Source of the DNA: Streptomyces djakartensis
Lineage (GTDB): Bacteria; Actinomycetota; Actinomycetes; Streptomycetales; Streptomycetaceae
DNA length: 64,000 nucleotides
Assembly: GCF_014651075.1 (NCBI RefSeq)
Contig: NZ_BMWE01000002.1
Coordinates: 62,001 to 126,000 of the forward strand
Reading direction: 5' to 3'
Shown: one piece after another, positions 16,694 through 24,543 of the stretch
How positions within the stretch are numbered: the stretch's first letter is position 1
Layout of the letters: each line of letters opens with the position of its first letter
Position numbers and translations under genes: made by a program
The notes under the pieces: model-generated
What the model was told of the DNA's origin: nothing
The model's input: only the letters and a program-made list of their open reading frames with translations
Database searches by the model: none

Positions 16694-18424
16694 CTAGTCG
16701 CTCTCTTGGGTGCGGTGCTCGGTGGACTCGCGTCCGGCGGGTGTGTCGCGGTCGTCTGCCGCCTGCGAGGCCGACGCGGCGTCACGTCCCGCGGTGGCGA
16801 AGGCGGCGAGACCGGAGAAGGAGGCGTCGGGCGGCACGGCGGCGGGGGTACTCCGGTCGGCCCGCTCGGTCTGCCTCGGCCCGTCGGCCTCGTTCCGCTT
16901 GCTGCGGCGCCGGGGCAGGCCGCCGGGAGTGGTCTCCATGGCCTCGGCCTGCGCGACCGGTGGCGGGGCCGGCTCGGTCACCGTCTCGCGGACCGGGGGG
17001 GACGTGGCGGTGCGGGCCTCCGGGGCGGTGACGGCCGGGGTTGCGGTGGCCGCGGGCAGCGGGCTGAAGTACTTGTGCGGAACCACGACCACCACCGAGG
17101 TGCCGAGCCAGGGCGAGTCCGCGAAGGTGACGCGGATGCCGTAGCGGCGGGCGAGGGCGCCGACGACACGCAGGCCGATGCTCGCGTCCTCGGTGATGCC
17201 GCCGAGGCCCGCGCCGGGCGCGGTACCGGCGAGGGCGTGCTCGGCCTCGCGCTTCTTCTCCTCGCTCAGGCCCTTGCCCGAGTCCTGGATCTCGATGCCG
17301 ACACCGTTGGGGACCTCCTTGCCGGAGATGAGCACCGGCTCGGTGGGCGGCGAGTAGCGCGCCGCGTTGTCCAGGAGGTGGGCGAAGATCAGCGTGAGGT
17401 GGTCCACGAGGCCGCCGTCGACGCCGAGTTCGGGCAGGTGGCGCACCTGGACGCGGTGGAAGTCCTTGATCCGGCCGATGCCGCCGCGCACCACGCTCAG
17501 CAGCCGCTGCGGTTCCTGCCACTGGCGCCCCGGCCGGTCCGATCCGCCGAGGACGCCGATGCTCGCGGCGAGCGAGTCGGCTGGGCCGAGCTCCTGGTCG
17601 AGCTCCATCAGGCCGCGGGCGACGGCCGGCAGCCGGCCGTGCTCGCCCTGCATCTCGTGCAGCCGGCCGCGGAGCTTGCTGGTCAGGACGTGGATGCGGT
17701 TGCCGATGCTGATGACGGCCTGCTCGGCGGAGGTGGAGCGGTCGAACTCCGCCTCGAGACCGATCAGGGCCGTGCGCAGCAGCTTGCGCAGTTCCGCCTG
17801 GAGGTCGGAACTGACCTTCGCGCACTGGTTGACGGTGGGCAGGATGTCGTCGATGGCCTCACCGGAGCGCAGCTTGTCCATCGCGTCGGGAAGCTGCTCG
17901 TCGGCGAGCCGGGCGACGGCGGCGAGCTGGTGGGACAGCTGTTCCTGCCAGACCTCGGCCTGGTCGGCGAGCCGGGTCTCGTAGGACGTGGCCTGCTCGG
18001 CCAGCCGTTCCTCGTACGCCCGGGACTGGTCGGCGAGCTGCGACTCGTACGTGGCGCTCTGGTCGGTCAGGCGGCGCTCGTAGGTGGTGTGCTGCTCGTT
18101 GAGCTGGGACTCCAGGGTGGCGCGGTCGGCGGAGAACTTCCGCTCCAGACCCGCCACATGCTGCTGCCACTGCTGGTTGTGCTCGGCCTGCGTGGTGCGG
18201 AAGGAGGCCTCCGCGCGCTGGAGTTGGGCTCGGGTACGCAGCAGCAGGCGTACGCACACGGCGCCGGCGGCCGTCGCGGCGGCACCGGCGACGGCGACGG
18301 TTATTCGCTCCGAGCTCATGAACGTGGCGGCAACCGTCCCGCCTCCCAGGCCCAGCGGCATCAACCACCAGCTGTACCAGGCGACAGGGGCCCGCGCCGC
18401 CGGTGGCGGAGTGGCGAGTTCCAT
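16694..18424 (-). CDS. cvnA: Conservon sensor histidine-kinase-like protein CvnA
   Basis: 576 residues from ATG 18424, which is placed 6 nt after GAAGG; ATG 18430 abuts that site. Two membrane segments lie near the N-terminus (WYSWWLMPLGLGGGTVAATFM and TVAVAGAAATAAGAVCVRLLL). A long coiled coil follows, containing several ~13-14-residue near-repeats (TYESQLADQ, AYEERLAEQ, SYETRLADQ). A nitrate/sulphate-sensor-like helical region precedes the HATPase domain (FAHLLDNAARYSPP, IQDSGKGLSEE, ASIGLRVVGALARRYG). The C-terminal ~120 residues are Pro/Ala-rich and disordered. CvnA is the membrane sensor of the conservon; its stimulus is unknown. Confidence 0.92.
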   Translation of the reverse strand: MELATPPPAARAPVAWYSWWLMPLGLGGGTVAATFMSSERITVAVAGAAATAAGAVCVRLLLRTRAQLQRAEASFRTTQAEHNQQWQQHVAGLERKFSADRATLESQLNEQHTTYERRLTDQSATYESQLADQSRAYEERLAEQATSYETRLADQAEVWQEQLSHQLAAVARLADEQLPDAMDKLRSGEAIDDILPTVNQCAKVSSDLQAELRKLLRTALIGLEAEFDRSTSAEQAVISIGNRIHVLTSKLRGRLHEMQGEHGRLPAVARGLMELDQELGPADSLAASIGVLGGSDRPGRQWQEPQRLLSVVRGGIGRIKDFHRVQVRHLPELGVDGGLVDHLTLIFAHLLDNAARYSPPTEPVLISGKEVPNGVGIEIQDSGKGLSEEKKREAEHALAGTAPGAGLGGITEDASIGLRVVGALARRYGIRVTFADSPWLGTSVVVVVPHKYFSPLPAATATPAVTAPEARTATSPPVRETVTEPAPPPVAQAEAMETTPGGLPRRRSKRNEADGPRQTERADRSTPAAVPPDASFSGLAAFATAGRDAASASQAADDRDTPAGRESTEHRTQESD

Positions 18425-18661
18425 CTGCATCCTTCGAAGCACACGATCGAACGGGGGGTGTGGATCGCACTCATGAGTACGCACCGCGAGCCGACTGGAC
18501 GCGATCGCGTCAACTCGCAGCGCCGATCGGAACCCTATCGGGTTTGAACCGCAAAGGATCAAACTCATCCCCTGCCGGAGGTGAGGGTTCGGTCACGCTC
18601 CGGAAGAAGGCAACAGATCGACAAATGACTTTGCCCGCCTGAGGAGTTGGGCGTGCACGTG

Positions 18662-19606
18662 TCAGCGGGCGGCCTGGAACGTGCGGCGGTACGCCTGCGG
18701 CGACACCCCGATCGCCGCGCCGAGGTGCTGGCGCAGCGAGGCGCCGGTCGCGAAGCCGACTCGGGCCGCGATCTGGTCGACGGTGAGGTCGCTGGACTCC
18801 AGCAGATGCCGGGCCCGTGCCACCCGCTGCTGGATCAGCCAGCGGCCGGGGCTGAGGCCGACCTCGTCGTGGAAGCGCCGCGCGAAGGTGCGGCGGCTCA
18901 TCCGGGCGTGGCCGGCGAGTTCGGCCAGGGTGAGCGGCTCACCCAGGCGCTCCAGGGCCCAGGCGCGGGTGGCCGCGGTGCTGGCGGCCCCCTCTTCGGG
19001 GATTGGCTGTTCGATGTACTGGGCCTGGCCGCCGTCCCTGAACGGCGGGACCACACAGCGGCGGGCGACGGCGTTGGCGAGCCGGCTGCCGTGGTCCTTG
19101 CGGACGAGGTGCAGGCAGATGTCCACGCCGGAGGCGGCCCCGGCGGAGGTGAGGAACGGGTGGTCGTCGACGAACAGCACGTCCGGGTCGAGGTCGACGC
19201 GCGGGAACATACGGCGGAACCGCTCGGCGACCTGCCAGTGCGTGGTCGCCCGGCGTCCGTCGAGGAGCCCGGCGGCGGCGAGGACGAAGGCGCCGGTGCA
19301 GATGGAGACGATGCGGGTGCCGGGGCGGATGAGGGCCAGCGCGGACAGCACGTCGCCGGGCACCTCGTCGGTGAGGTGGTCGGGCGCGATGGGCGCGATC
19401 ACCACGGTGCCGGCCGTGGCCAGGACCTCGGGGCCGTGTTCCACGGTGACGCCGAAGTCTGCGTTGGTGCGGACCGGTCCGCCGTCGACCGAGCAGGTCA
19501 GCACCTCGTACCTGTCGTCGGCCGCGCCGAGGATCCGGCTCGGGATGCCCAGCTCGAAGGGGTACACACCGTCCAGGGCCAGGACCACCACTCGTTCACG
19601 CCGCAT
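18662..19606 (-). CDS. GlxA/AdpA-type regulator (DJ-1/PfpI domain plus AraC helix-turn-helix)
   Basis: 314 residues. The N-terminal ~170 residues form a DJ-1/PfpI-like domain (VVVLALDGVYPFELGIP, RIVSICTGAFVLAAAGLLDGRRATTHW with the nucleophile-elbow cysteine). The C-terminus is an AraC HTH pair (LTLAELAGHARMSRRTFARRF, VDQIAARVGFATGASLRQHL). This is the architecture of AdpA, a Streptomyces master regulator, although this copy is shorter than AdpA. It is divergent from the oxidoreductase at 19678 with a palindrome between them, suggesting direct control. Confidence 0.9.
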   Translation of the reverse strand: MRRERVVVLALDGVYPFELGIPSRILGAADDRYEVLTCSVDGGPVRTNADFGVTVEHGPEVLATAGTVVIAPIAPDHLTDEVPGDVLSALALIRPGTRIVSICTGAFVLAAAGLLDGRRATTHWQVAERFRRMFPRVDLDPDVLFVDDHPFLTSAGAASGVDICLHLVRKDHGSRLANAVARRCVVPPFRDGGQAQYIEQPIPEEGAASTAATRAWALERLGEPLTLAELAGHARMSRRTFARRFHDEVGLSPGRWLIQQRVARARHLLESSDLTVDQIAARVGFATGASLRQHLGAAIGVSPQAYRRTFQAAR

Positions 19607-19626
19607 GGCACGATCCTATCGAATGT

Positions 19627-19640
19627 TGGCAATCTTGCCA
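19627..19640. promoter_or_regulatory. TGGCAA-TC-TTGCCA palindrome in the divergent promoter region
   Basis: A perfect 6-bp inverted repeat with 2-bp centre lies 21 bp before the regulator start and 38 bp before the oxidoreductase start. AdpA-type proteins recognise TGGC-based sites, so this is a good candidate operator of the adjacent regulator. Confidence 0.6.
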
Positions 19641-19677
19641 TTGGCGGGCGGTGCGTGAGCAGGCACGCTTGATCACC

Positions 19678-20628
19678 ATGACCACACAGAGCACGATGCG
19701 AGCCATCAGCCAGGACGTCCTCGGCGGTCCCGAGGTCCTGAAGGAAGTCGAGATCGAGCGCCCGGAACCGCGGCCGAACGAGGTGCTGGTCCGGGTGCGG
19801 GCCGCCGGGGTCAACCCGACCGACTGGAAGCACCGCGCCACCGGCGGCTTTCTGGGCGAGCCGCCCTTCGTCCTCGGCTGGGACGTCTCCGGAGTGGTGG
19901 AGGCGGTCGGTGTCGGCGTCGCGGCGTTCGCGCCCGGGGACGAGGTCTTCGGCATGCTGCCGTACCCGTTCGGGCACGGATCGCACGCCGAGTACGTGAT
20001 CGCTCCGGTGCGGGCCCTCACCCGCAAGCCGGCCGGGATCGACCACACCCAGGCGGGCGCGCTGCCGCTGGTGTCGCTCACCGCGTGGCAGGCGCTGGTG
20101 GAGCACGCGGGCGTGCGGCCCGGGCAGCGGGTGCTGATCCACGCCGCGGCGGGCGGTGTCGGGCACGTGGCGGTGCAGATCGCCAAGGAGCTCGGGGCGT
20201 ATGTGATCGGCACGGCGAGCGCGGGCAAGCACGAGTTCCTGCGGGGCATCGGTGTGGACGAGGCGGTGGACTACCGGGAGACGGACTTCGCCGAGGCCGT
20301 GAAGGACGTCGATGTCGTCCTGGACACGATCGGCGGTGAGACCTCGCTGCGCTCGCTGCGCGTGCTGCGCCCGGGCGGGGTCGTGGTGTCGATCCTGCCG
20401 GGCGGCTCGGACGACTTCTACCGGGAGGCCGAGGGGCTCGGGGTGCGAGCGGTCCGGATGCTGGTCGACGCCGACCGTGCGGGCATGGAGGCGATCGCGG
20501 AACTCGCCGCGCGGGGCAAACTCCGCGCCACGATCGCCGGGACGTTCCCGCTGTCGGCCGCGGCCGAGGCCCACGCCTCCGGTGACACGGGCCGCACGAC
20601 GGGGAAGCTGGTGCTGCTGAACGACTGA
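19678..20628 (+). CDS. NADP-dependent quinone/zinc-type oxidoreductase (MDR superfamily, zinc-free)
   Basis: 316 residues, starting at ATG 19678. N-terminal GroES-like domain with VRVRAAGVNPTDWKHRA, then the nucleotide site VLIHAAAGGVGHVAVQIAKELGA. It lacks the structural-zinc cysteines, as in quinone oxidoreductases. It likely reduces quinones or enones with NADPH in the cytoplasm. No clear ribosome binding site precedes the start, so the mRNA could be nearly leaderless. Divergent GlxA-type regulator upstream. Confidence 0.9.
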   Translation: MTTQSTMRAISQDVLGGPEVLKEVEIERPEPRPNEVLVRVRAAGVNPTDWKHRATGGFLGEPPFVLGWDVSGVVEAVGVGVAAFAPGDEVFGMLPYPFGHGSHAEYVIAPVRALTRKPAGIDHTQAGALPLVSLTAWQALVEHAGVRPGQRVLIHAAAGGVGHVAVQIAKELGAYVIGTASAGKHEFLRGIGVDEAVDYRETDFAEAVKDVDVVLDTIGGETSLRSLRVLRPGGVVVSILPGGSDDFYREAEGLGVRAVRMLVDADRAGMEAIAELAARGKLRATIAGTFPLSAAAEAHASGDTGRTTGKLVLLND

Positions 20629-20728
20629 GCGGGAGCGGTCGGCCCCTTCGGCGGCGGTGCGCGTTGCGCGTCCCGCGGTGGGGTTGGGTCGGGCGTTGCG
20701 CGTTGCGCCTGCCGCTGGGTGGGGGGTC

Positions 20729-20840
20729 GGGGACGTGTCGGGGGGTGTCCGTCCTCGGAACGGCGCGATGGAGTCGGATGCCGAGTGACTGTCCGTTGAC
20801 GCGCCAACCGCTGCGGGCGGACACCCCCCGACACGTCCCC
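20729..20840. repeat. Perfect 23-bp inverted repeat with 66-nt loop
   Basis: The arms at 20729-20751 and 20818-20840 are exact reverse complements (left arm starts GGGGACGTGTCGG, right arm ends CCGACACGTCCCC). The loop contains ATGGAGTCGGATGCCGAGTG. As RNA it would form a very stable long stem. It may be a mobile-repeat end pair or the terminator of the oxidoreductase gene. Confidence 0.75.
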
Positions 20841-20871
20841 TCCCGTGCGTACGCGGCTGCACGCCGTCTTA

Positions 20872-20920
20872 GCTGCGGGCAGTCGTGCCGCTGGGGCGGC
20901 ACGGGTGGGCGCAGCGGCAC
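20872..20920. repeat. Palindromic intergenic repeat, copy A
   Basis: Begins GCTGCGGGCAGTCGTGCCGC and ends GCAGCGGCAC; GTGCCGC/GCGGCAC gives an inner hairpin. Shares its first ~27 bases, with one change, and its GCGCAGCGGC end with copy B. Confidence 0.65.
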
Positions 20921-21018
20921 CTCGTCGCGCCGAGTTGCGCAACGCCCCGCCCCCAGCACCTCGCAACGCCGGGCTCCGCACCCAGCACCCCACCGGGTAC
21001 CTGGAACCGGCCGCCGCC

Positions 21019-21104
21019 GCTGCGGGCAGTCGTACCGCTGGGGCGATGGGGTCCCCCCCTGATCGGGCGAAGCCGAGAGCTTGGGGGAGGGTGAGCGCAG
21101 CGGC
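21019..21104. repeat. Palindromic intergenic repeat, copy B, split by an inserted element
   Basis: Begins GCTGCGGGCAGTCGTACCGC like copy A and ends with the same GAGCGCAGCGGC-type segment. Between them lies an extra ~45 bases (about 21046-21090) running from GGGGTCCCCCCC through GAAGCCGAGAGC to TTGGGGGAGG. The inverted TCCCCC/GGGGGA ends suggest a separate small element inserted into the first. Confidence 0.6.
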
Positions 21105-21212
21105 GCCCCGCGACGCCGGGCTGCGCGACGCCCCGGCCCCCGCACCCACGCCGAGAGCGCCGGGAAGGCATACCTGCCCGGCCACCCTCGGGTGCCCTGC
21201 TGCGCGGAGCTG

Positions 21213-22319
21213 TCAGAACGCCAGCACCGGCTTGATCGTCTTGCCGGACTTCATGTCCTGGGCCGCACGGTCGATGTCCCCGAAGGGATACGTGCTGATC
21301 AGGCGGTGCAGCGGGAGCCGGCCCTCCTTCACCAGCCGGACCAGGGCCGGGATCATGGTCTGCGTCTCGCTGTCGCCGAGGGTCAGTCCCACGATCCGCT
21401 TGCCGCCGAGAAGCCCGTTGACGTCCAGGGCGACTTCGGAGCCGAAGGGCGGGGCGCCGACGACCACCAGGGTGCCGCGGGCGGCGAGCGCGTCGACGCC
21501 CTGGCGCAGGACGCCGACGTTGCCCGTGGTCTCGACGACACCGTCCGCGCCCTGGCCGCCGGTGATGCCGGTGAGGGCCTCGGCCAGGTCCTCCCGGCTG
21601 GTGTCCACGGTGTGCGTGGCCCCCAGCTCCGTCGCCAGCGCGAGGCGTTCGGCGACCCGGTCCACCGCGACGATCCTGGTGGCCGGGGTGAGGGCCGCCG
21701 CCATCACCGCGGACAGGCCGACCGCCCCGGAGCCCAGGACGACGACCGTGGCGCCCGTCTCCGGCTTCAGCACGTTCCACACCGCCCCCACGCCGGTCTG
21801 CACACCGCAGCCCAGCGGGGCGATGGACGCCAGTGGTACGTCCGGGTCGACCTTGACGACGCTGCGCTCGTCGGCGAGTGCCCGGTCGGCGAAGGAGGAC
21901 TGACCGAAGAAGTGCCCGCCCAGGGTCTCGCCGTCCCGGCTGATGGTGCCCGTCCCGTCGGCCCGGCTGCCGCCGATCAGGTTCAGCGGAAGCCAGGTCG
22001 CGCAGTACGCCGGGTGACCGCCACGGCAGTTGCGGCAGTCGCCGCAGGAGGTGAAGGAGAGCAGGACGTGGTCGCCGGGCGCGACGGAGGTGACGCCGGG
22101 GCCGACGTCCTCGACGATGCCCGCGCCCTCGTGGCCCAGGACCCCGGGCAGCGGGAAGGGCAGTCCGCCGCCCGCCACACCGAGGTCGGTGTGGCACAGG
22201 CCGGCGGCGACCATGCGGACCAGCACCTCGCCGGCGCCGGGTTCGTCGAGGACGACGTCGGAGAGGGTGAAGGGCGCGCCGCCGGACTCGACGACCGCGG
22301 CACGGGTGGTGATGGGCAT
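21213..22319 (-). CDS. Zinc-dependent alcohol dehydrogenase (class III/aryl-alcohol type)
   Basis: 368 residues. Catalytic zinc site GLCHTDLGV with GHEGAGIVEDVG. The structural zinc loop CGDCRNCRGGHPAYC has all four cysteines. NAD site VLGSGAVGLSAVMAAAL. The sequence is nearest in style to NDMA- or NAD-dependent benzyl/long-chain alcohol dehydrogenases. It starts 22 bp after the aldehyde dehydrogenase stop, so the pair should oxidise an alcohol through its aldehyde to the acid under control of the divergent MarR protein. Confidence 0.92.
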   Translation of the reverse strand: MPITTRAAVVESGGAPFTLSDVVLDEPGAGEVLVRMVAAGLCHTDLGVAGGGLPFPLPGVLGHEGAGIVEDVGPGVTSVAPGDHVLLSFTSCGDCRNCRGGHPAYCATWLPLNLIGGSRADGTGTISRDGETLGGHFFGQSSFADRALADERSVVKVDPDVPLASIAPLGCGVQTGVGAVWNVLKPETGATVVVLGSGAVGLSAVMAAALTPATRIVAVDRVAERLALATELGATHTVDTSREDLAEALTGITGGQGADGVVETTGNVGVLRQGVDALAARGTLVVVGAPPFGSEVALDVNGLLGGKRIVGLTLGDSETQTMIPALVRLVKEGRLPLHRLISTYPFGDIDRAAQDMKSGKTIKPVLAF

Positions 22320-22341
22320 CGGGTGGGCTCCTTGCGGTGGC

Positions 22342-23796
22342 TCAGTCGAGCGAGACGACGACGGACTTGACCTTGGTGTAACCGGCGAGGGCCTCGGGCC
22401 CGTACTCGCGGCCGTAGCCGGAGTCCTTCACGCCGCCGAAGGGCACGGCGGGGTCGAGCATGGCCCAGTCGTTGATCCACACGATGCCGGCCTGGAGCCG
22501 GTCGGCGACCCGGTGGGCGCGGGCGAGATGGCTGGTCTGGACGCCCGAGGCCAGGCCGTAGGGCGTGGAGTTGGCGAGGGCGACGGCCTCGTCCTCGTCG
22601 TCGAAGGGCTGGACGGTGAGGACGGGGCCGAAGATCTCCTCCTGGACGACGCGGGAGTCGTTCGACAGGTCGGCGAGGACGGTGGGCTTGTAGTAGTAGC
22701 CGCCGTCGAGATCGAGCCGCTCGCCGCCGCAGACGACGCGGGCGCCCTCCTTGCGCGCCAGGGCGACGTACTCCTCGACCTTCTTCAGGTGCTTCTCGGC
22801 AGCCATCGGGCCGATGACGGTGGCCGGGTCGCGAGGGTCGCCGACCGGTACGCCGGGGACGGCCTCGGCCAGGATGCCGAGCAGGGTGGGGTACACCGAG
22901 CGGGCCACCAGCAGGCGCGGTCCGCCCATGCAGAACTGGCCGGTGTTGAAGACGAAGCCCTTGATGACCGCGCCGACCGCCTTCTCCAGGTCGGCGTCCT
23001 CGAAGACGACGTGGGCCGCGTTCCCGCCGAGTTCCATGGTGACGGGCTTGAGGGCCTCGCCGGCGACGCTCGCCACATGGCGGCCGATCGCGGTGGAGCC
23101 GGTGAAGGCGACCTTGTCGACACCGCGGTGGCGCAGCAGTGCCTCGCCCGCCACCGGGCCCGCACCCGTCACGACGTTGACCACACCGTCGGGCACGCCC
23201 GCTTCCTTCAGGAGCCGCGCCATGTACAGGGCGCTGAGGGGGGTCTCGTCGGCCGGCTTGTGGACGACGGTGTTGCCGGCCGCGAGGGCCGGGCCGAGTT
23301 TGGAACCGGCCAGGATCAGCGGGAAGTTGAACGGAGTGATCGCGGCGACCACGCCGAGCGGCTCGCGCTTGGTGTAGGCGAGCGCGTTCATGGGGGTGTC
23401 GCGCAGGGCGCCGTCCAGGCTCTGGGCGAGGTTCGCGTAGTACTCGTAGTCGTTGGCCGCGTTGGTGACGTCGACCGCGCCGCACAGGGTGATCGGCTTG
23501 CCGACGTCGAGGCTCTCCAGCGCGGCGAGCTCGTCGGCGTTCTCACGGATCAGCCGGGCGACGCGGTGCAGCACCCGGCCACGCTCGCGGCCGCTCAGCC
23601 CGGACCAGTCGCCGGCGTCGTAGGCCTCGCGGGCGGCCCGTACGGCCGCGTCGACGTCGGCCGGGCCCGCCTCGGCGACGGTGGTGACGACCGCTCCCCG
23701 GGACGGGTCGACCACCTCGGTGCGCGCCCCGTCGGCGGCCTCGCGCCACTGGCCCCCGATGAACAGCTGCCCGGGTTCCCTCTCGAAGGTGGTCAT
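22342..23796 (-). CDS. NAD(P)-dependent aldehyde dehydrogenase
   Basis: 484 residues, standard length. Glutamate base in VTMELGGNAAHVVF and catalytic cysteine in FVFNTGQFCMGG; NAD site FTGSTAIGRHV; C-terminal PFGGVKDSGYGREYG. The start ATG follows GAGGAG. It is first in an operon with the alcohol dehydrogenase. The MarR-type dyads lie in its promoter region, so induction by the aldehyde/alcohol substrate or a related aromatic acid is likely. Confidence 0.95.
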   Translation of the reverse strand: MTTFEREPGQLFIGGQWREAADGARTEVVDPSRGAVVTTVAEAGPADVDAAVRAAREAYDAGDWSGLSGRERGRVLHRVARLIRENADELAALESLDVGKPITLCGAVDVTNAANDYEYYANLAQSLDGALRDTPMNALAYTKREPLGVVAAITPFNFPLILAGSKLGPALAAGNTVVHKPADETPLSALYMARLLKEAGVPDGVVNVVTGAGPVAGEALLRHRGVDKVAFTGSTAIGRHVASVAGEALKPVTMELGGNAAHVVFEDADLEKAVGAVIKGFVFNTGQFCMGGPRLLVARSVYPTLLGILAEAVPGVPVGDPRDPATVIGPMAAEKHLKKVEEYVALARKEGARVVCGGERLDLDGGYYYKPTVLADLSNDSRVVQEEIFGPVLTVQPFDDEDEAVALANSTPYGLASGVQTSHLARAHRVADRLQAGIVWINDWAMLDPAVPFGGVKDSGYGREYGPEALAGYTKVKSVVVSLD

Positions 23797-23833
23797 CGCC
23801 GCTCCTCAGCATCGTCGCCAAGATTTCAACAAT

Positions 23834-23880
23834 CAGGTTTCCTGTTGGTCCGCAGTCTCTTTACAGACAGGTTTCCTGTC
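23834..23880. promoter_or_regulatory. Two CAGG-TTT-CCTG palindromes, candidate MarR operators
   Basis: Site 1 (23834-23844) is CAGGTTTCCTG. Site 2 (23866-23880) is the longer perfect dyad GACAGG-TTT-CCTGTC. Their centres are 34 bp apart in the 103-bp gap between the divergent aldehyde dehydrogenase and marR genes, 20 bp before the marR start for site 2. This arrangement fits repression of both directions by the MarR dimer. Confidence 0.8.
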
Positions 23881-23899
23881 AATGCTCTAGCCTGCGTCC

Positions 23900-24337
23900 A
23901 TGCTCGACACACAGGTGACCAAGGCGCCCCCTTCCCTGCTCTACATGGTCAAGCAGGTGGAGCTCGTCGTGCGCTCCCACCTGGACGAACTGGTCAAACC
24001 CTCCGGCATCACCGCCCTCCAGTACACCGCGCTGACCGTCCTGGAGCGACACGACGGACTGTCCGCGGCCCAGCTGGCACGCGACTCCTTCGTCACGGCG
24101 CAGTCCATCGCGGATCTCGTCCGCTCCCTGGAGGGACGTGGACTGGTCCGCCGGGAGCGCAATCCCCGCAACCGCCGCGAACTGCTGATCCTGCTCACCG
24201 ACGACGGCCGGGAGCTGCTCGCACGGCACGCCGGGCCGGTCCGCGAACTGGAGGAGCGGATGGTGCGCGACCTCACGGCACACCAGACCGAGCAGTTCCG
24301 CCAGGCCCTCGCCAAGGCCTGGCACGCCCTGTCGTAG
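23900..24337 (+). CDS. MarR-family transcriptional regulator
   Basis: 145 residues with the winged-helix core GLSAAQLARDSFVTAQSIADLVRSLEGRGLVRRERNPRNRRELLILLTDDGRELL (first and last parts cited as landmarks: recognition helix near VTAQSIADLV, wing near NPRNRRELL). It is divergent from the alcohol/aldehyde dehydrogenase operon and two matching palindromes lie between, so it is most likely the local repressor and autorepressor. The ligand is unknown; MarR proteins beside dehydrogenases often bind aromatic acids or aldehydes. Confidence 0.93.
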   Translation: MLDTQVTKAPPSLLYMVKQVELVVRSHLDELVKPSGITALQYTALTVLERHDGLSAAQLARDSFVTAQSIADLVRSLEGRGLVRRERNPRNRRELLILLTDDGRELLARHAGPVRELEERMVRDLTAHQTEQFRQALAKAWHALS

Positions 24338-24341
24338 AACA

Positions 24342-24365
24342 GGGCGCGCGCCTGGAAGCGCGCCC
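24342..24365 (+). terminator. Hairpin terminator after marR
   Basis: GGGCGCGC and GCGCGCCC pair around an 8-nt loop, starting 4 bp after the marR stop. Confidence 0.65.
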
Positions 24366-24543
24366 GCGCTCACCCCCGCTCACATTCCGGCGCGAACCTC
24401 GGCCAACTCGCCCACAATTCAAAGACATATGTCAATCGAACATGCTGAAATTCACTCGTTGGGGGGTAACTTGCGGGGTGGGGAACGGTTTTGAGGACCG
24501 CGGCCCCTCCCCACGCACGGAGCAGGCTGGAGGCGATCTCGTC

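Larger units (their letters stand above)
20629..21212. repeat. 584-bp gene-free block made of nested intergenic repeats
   Basis: No gene is supported here. The block holds GCGTTGCGCGTTGCGC runs, a long inverted repeat (20729-20840) and two copies of a palindromic unit (20872-20920 and 21019-21104). The second copy is interrupted by a ~45-bp element. These element types look like the dispersed intergenic repeats of Streptomyces genomes; copies elsewhere cannot be checked here. Confidence 0.7.

Noticed and set aside
12174..18424. A defence island or prophage around the orphan gene and conservon
   Set aside because: No integrase, phage structural, restriction or toxin-antitoxin motifs; conservons are core signalling modules of Streptomyces.
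20629..21212. CRISPR array suggested by recurring GCGTTGCGC and CTGCGGGCAGTCGT units
   Set aside because: Units are irregular in spacing and length, palindromic and only two full copies exist; no cas genes are near.
22030..24480. Long plus-strand open frame running through the alcohol and aldehyde dehydrogenase region into the STAS gene
   Set aside because: Only its last ~126 residues show real homology (STAS); the rest is antisense to two well-defined dehydrogenases.
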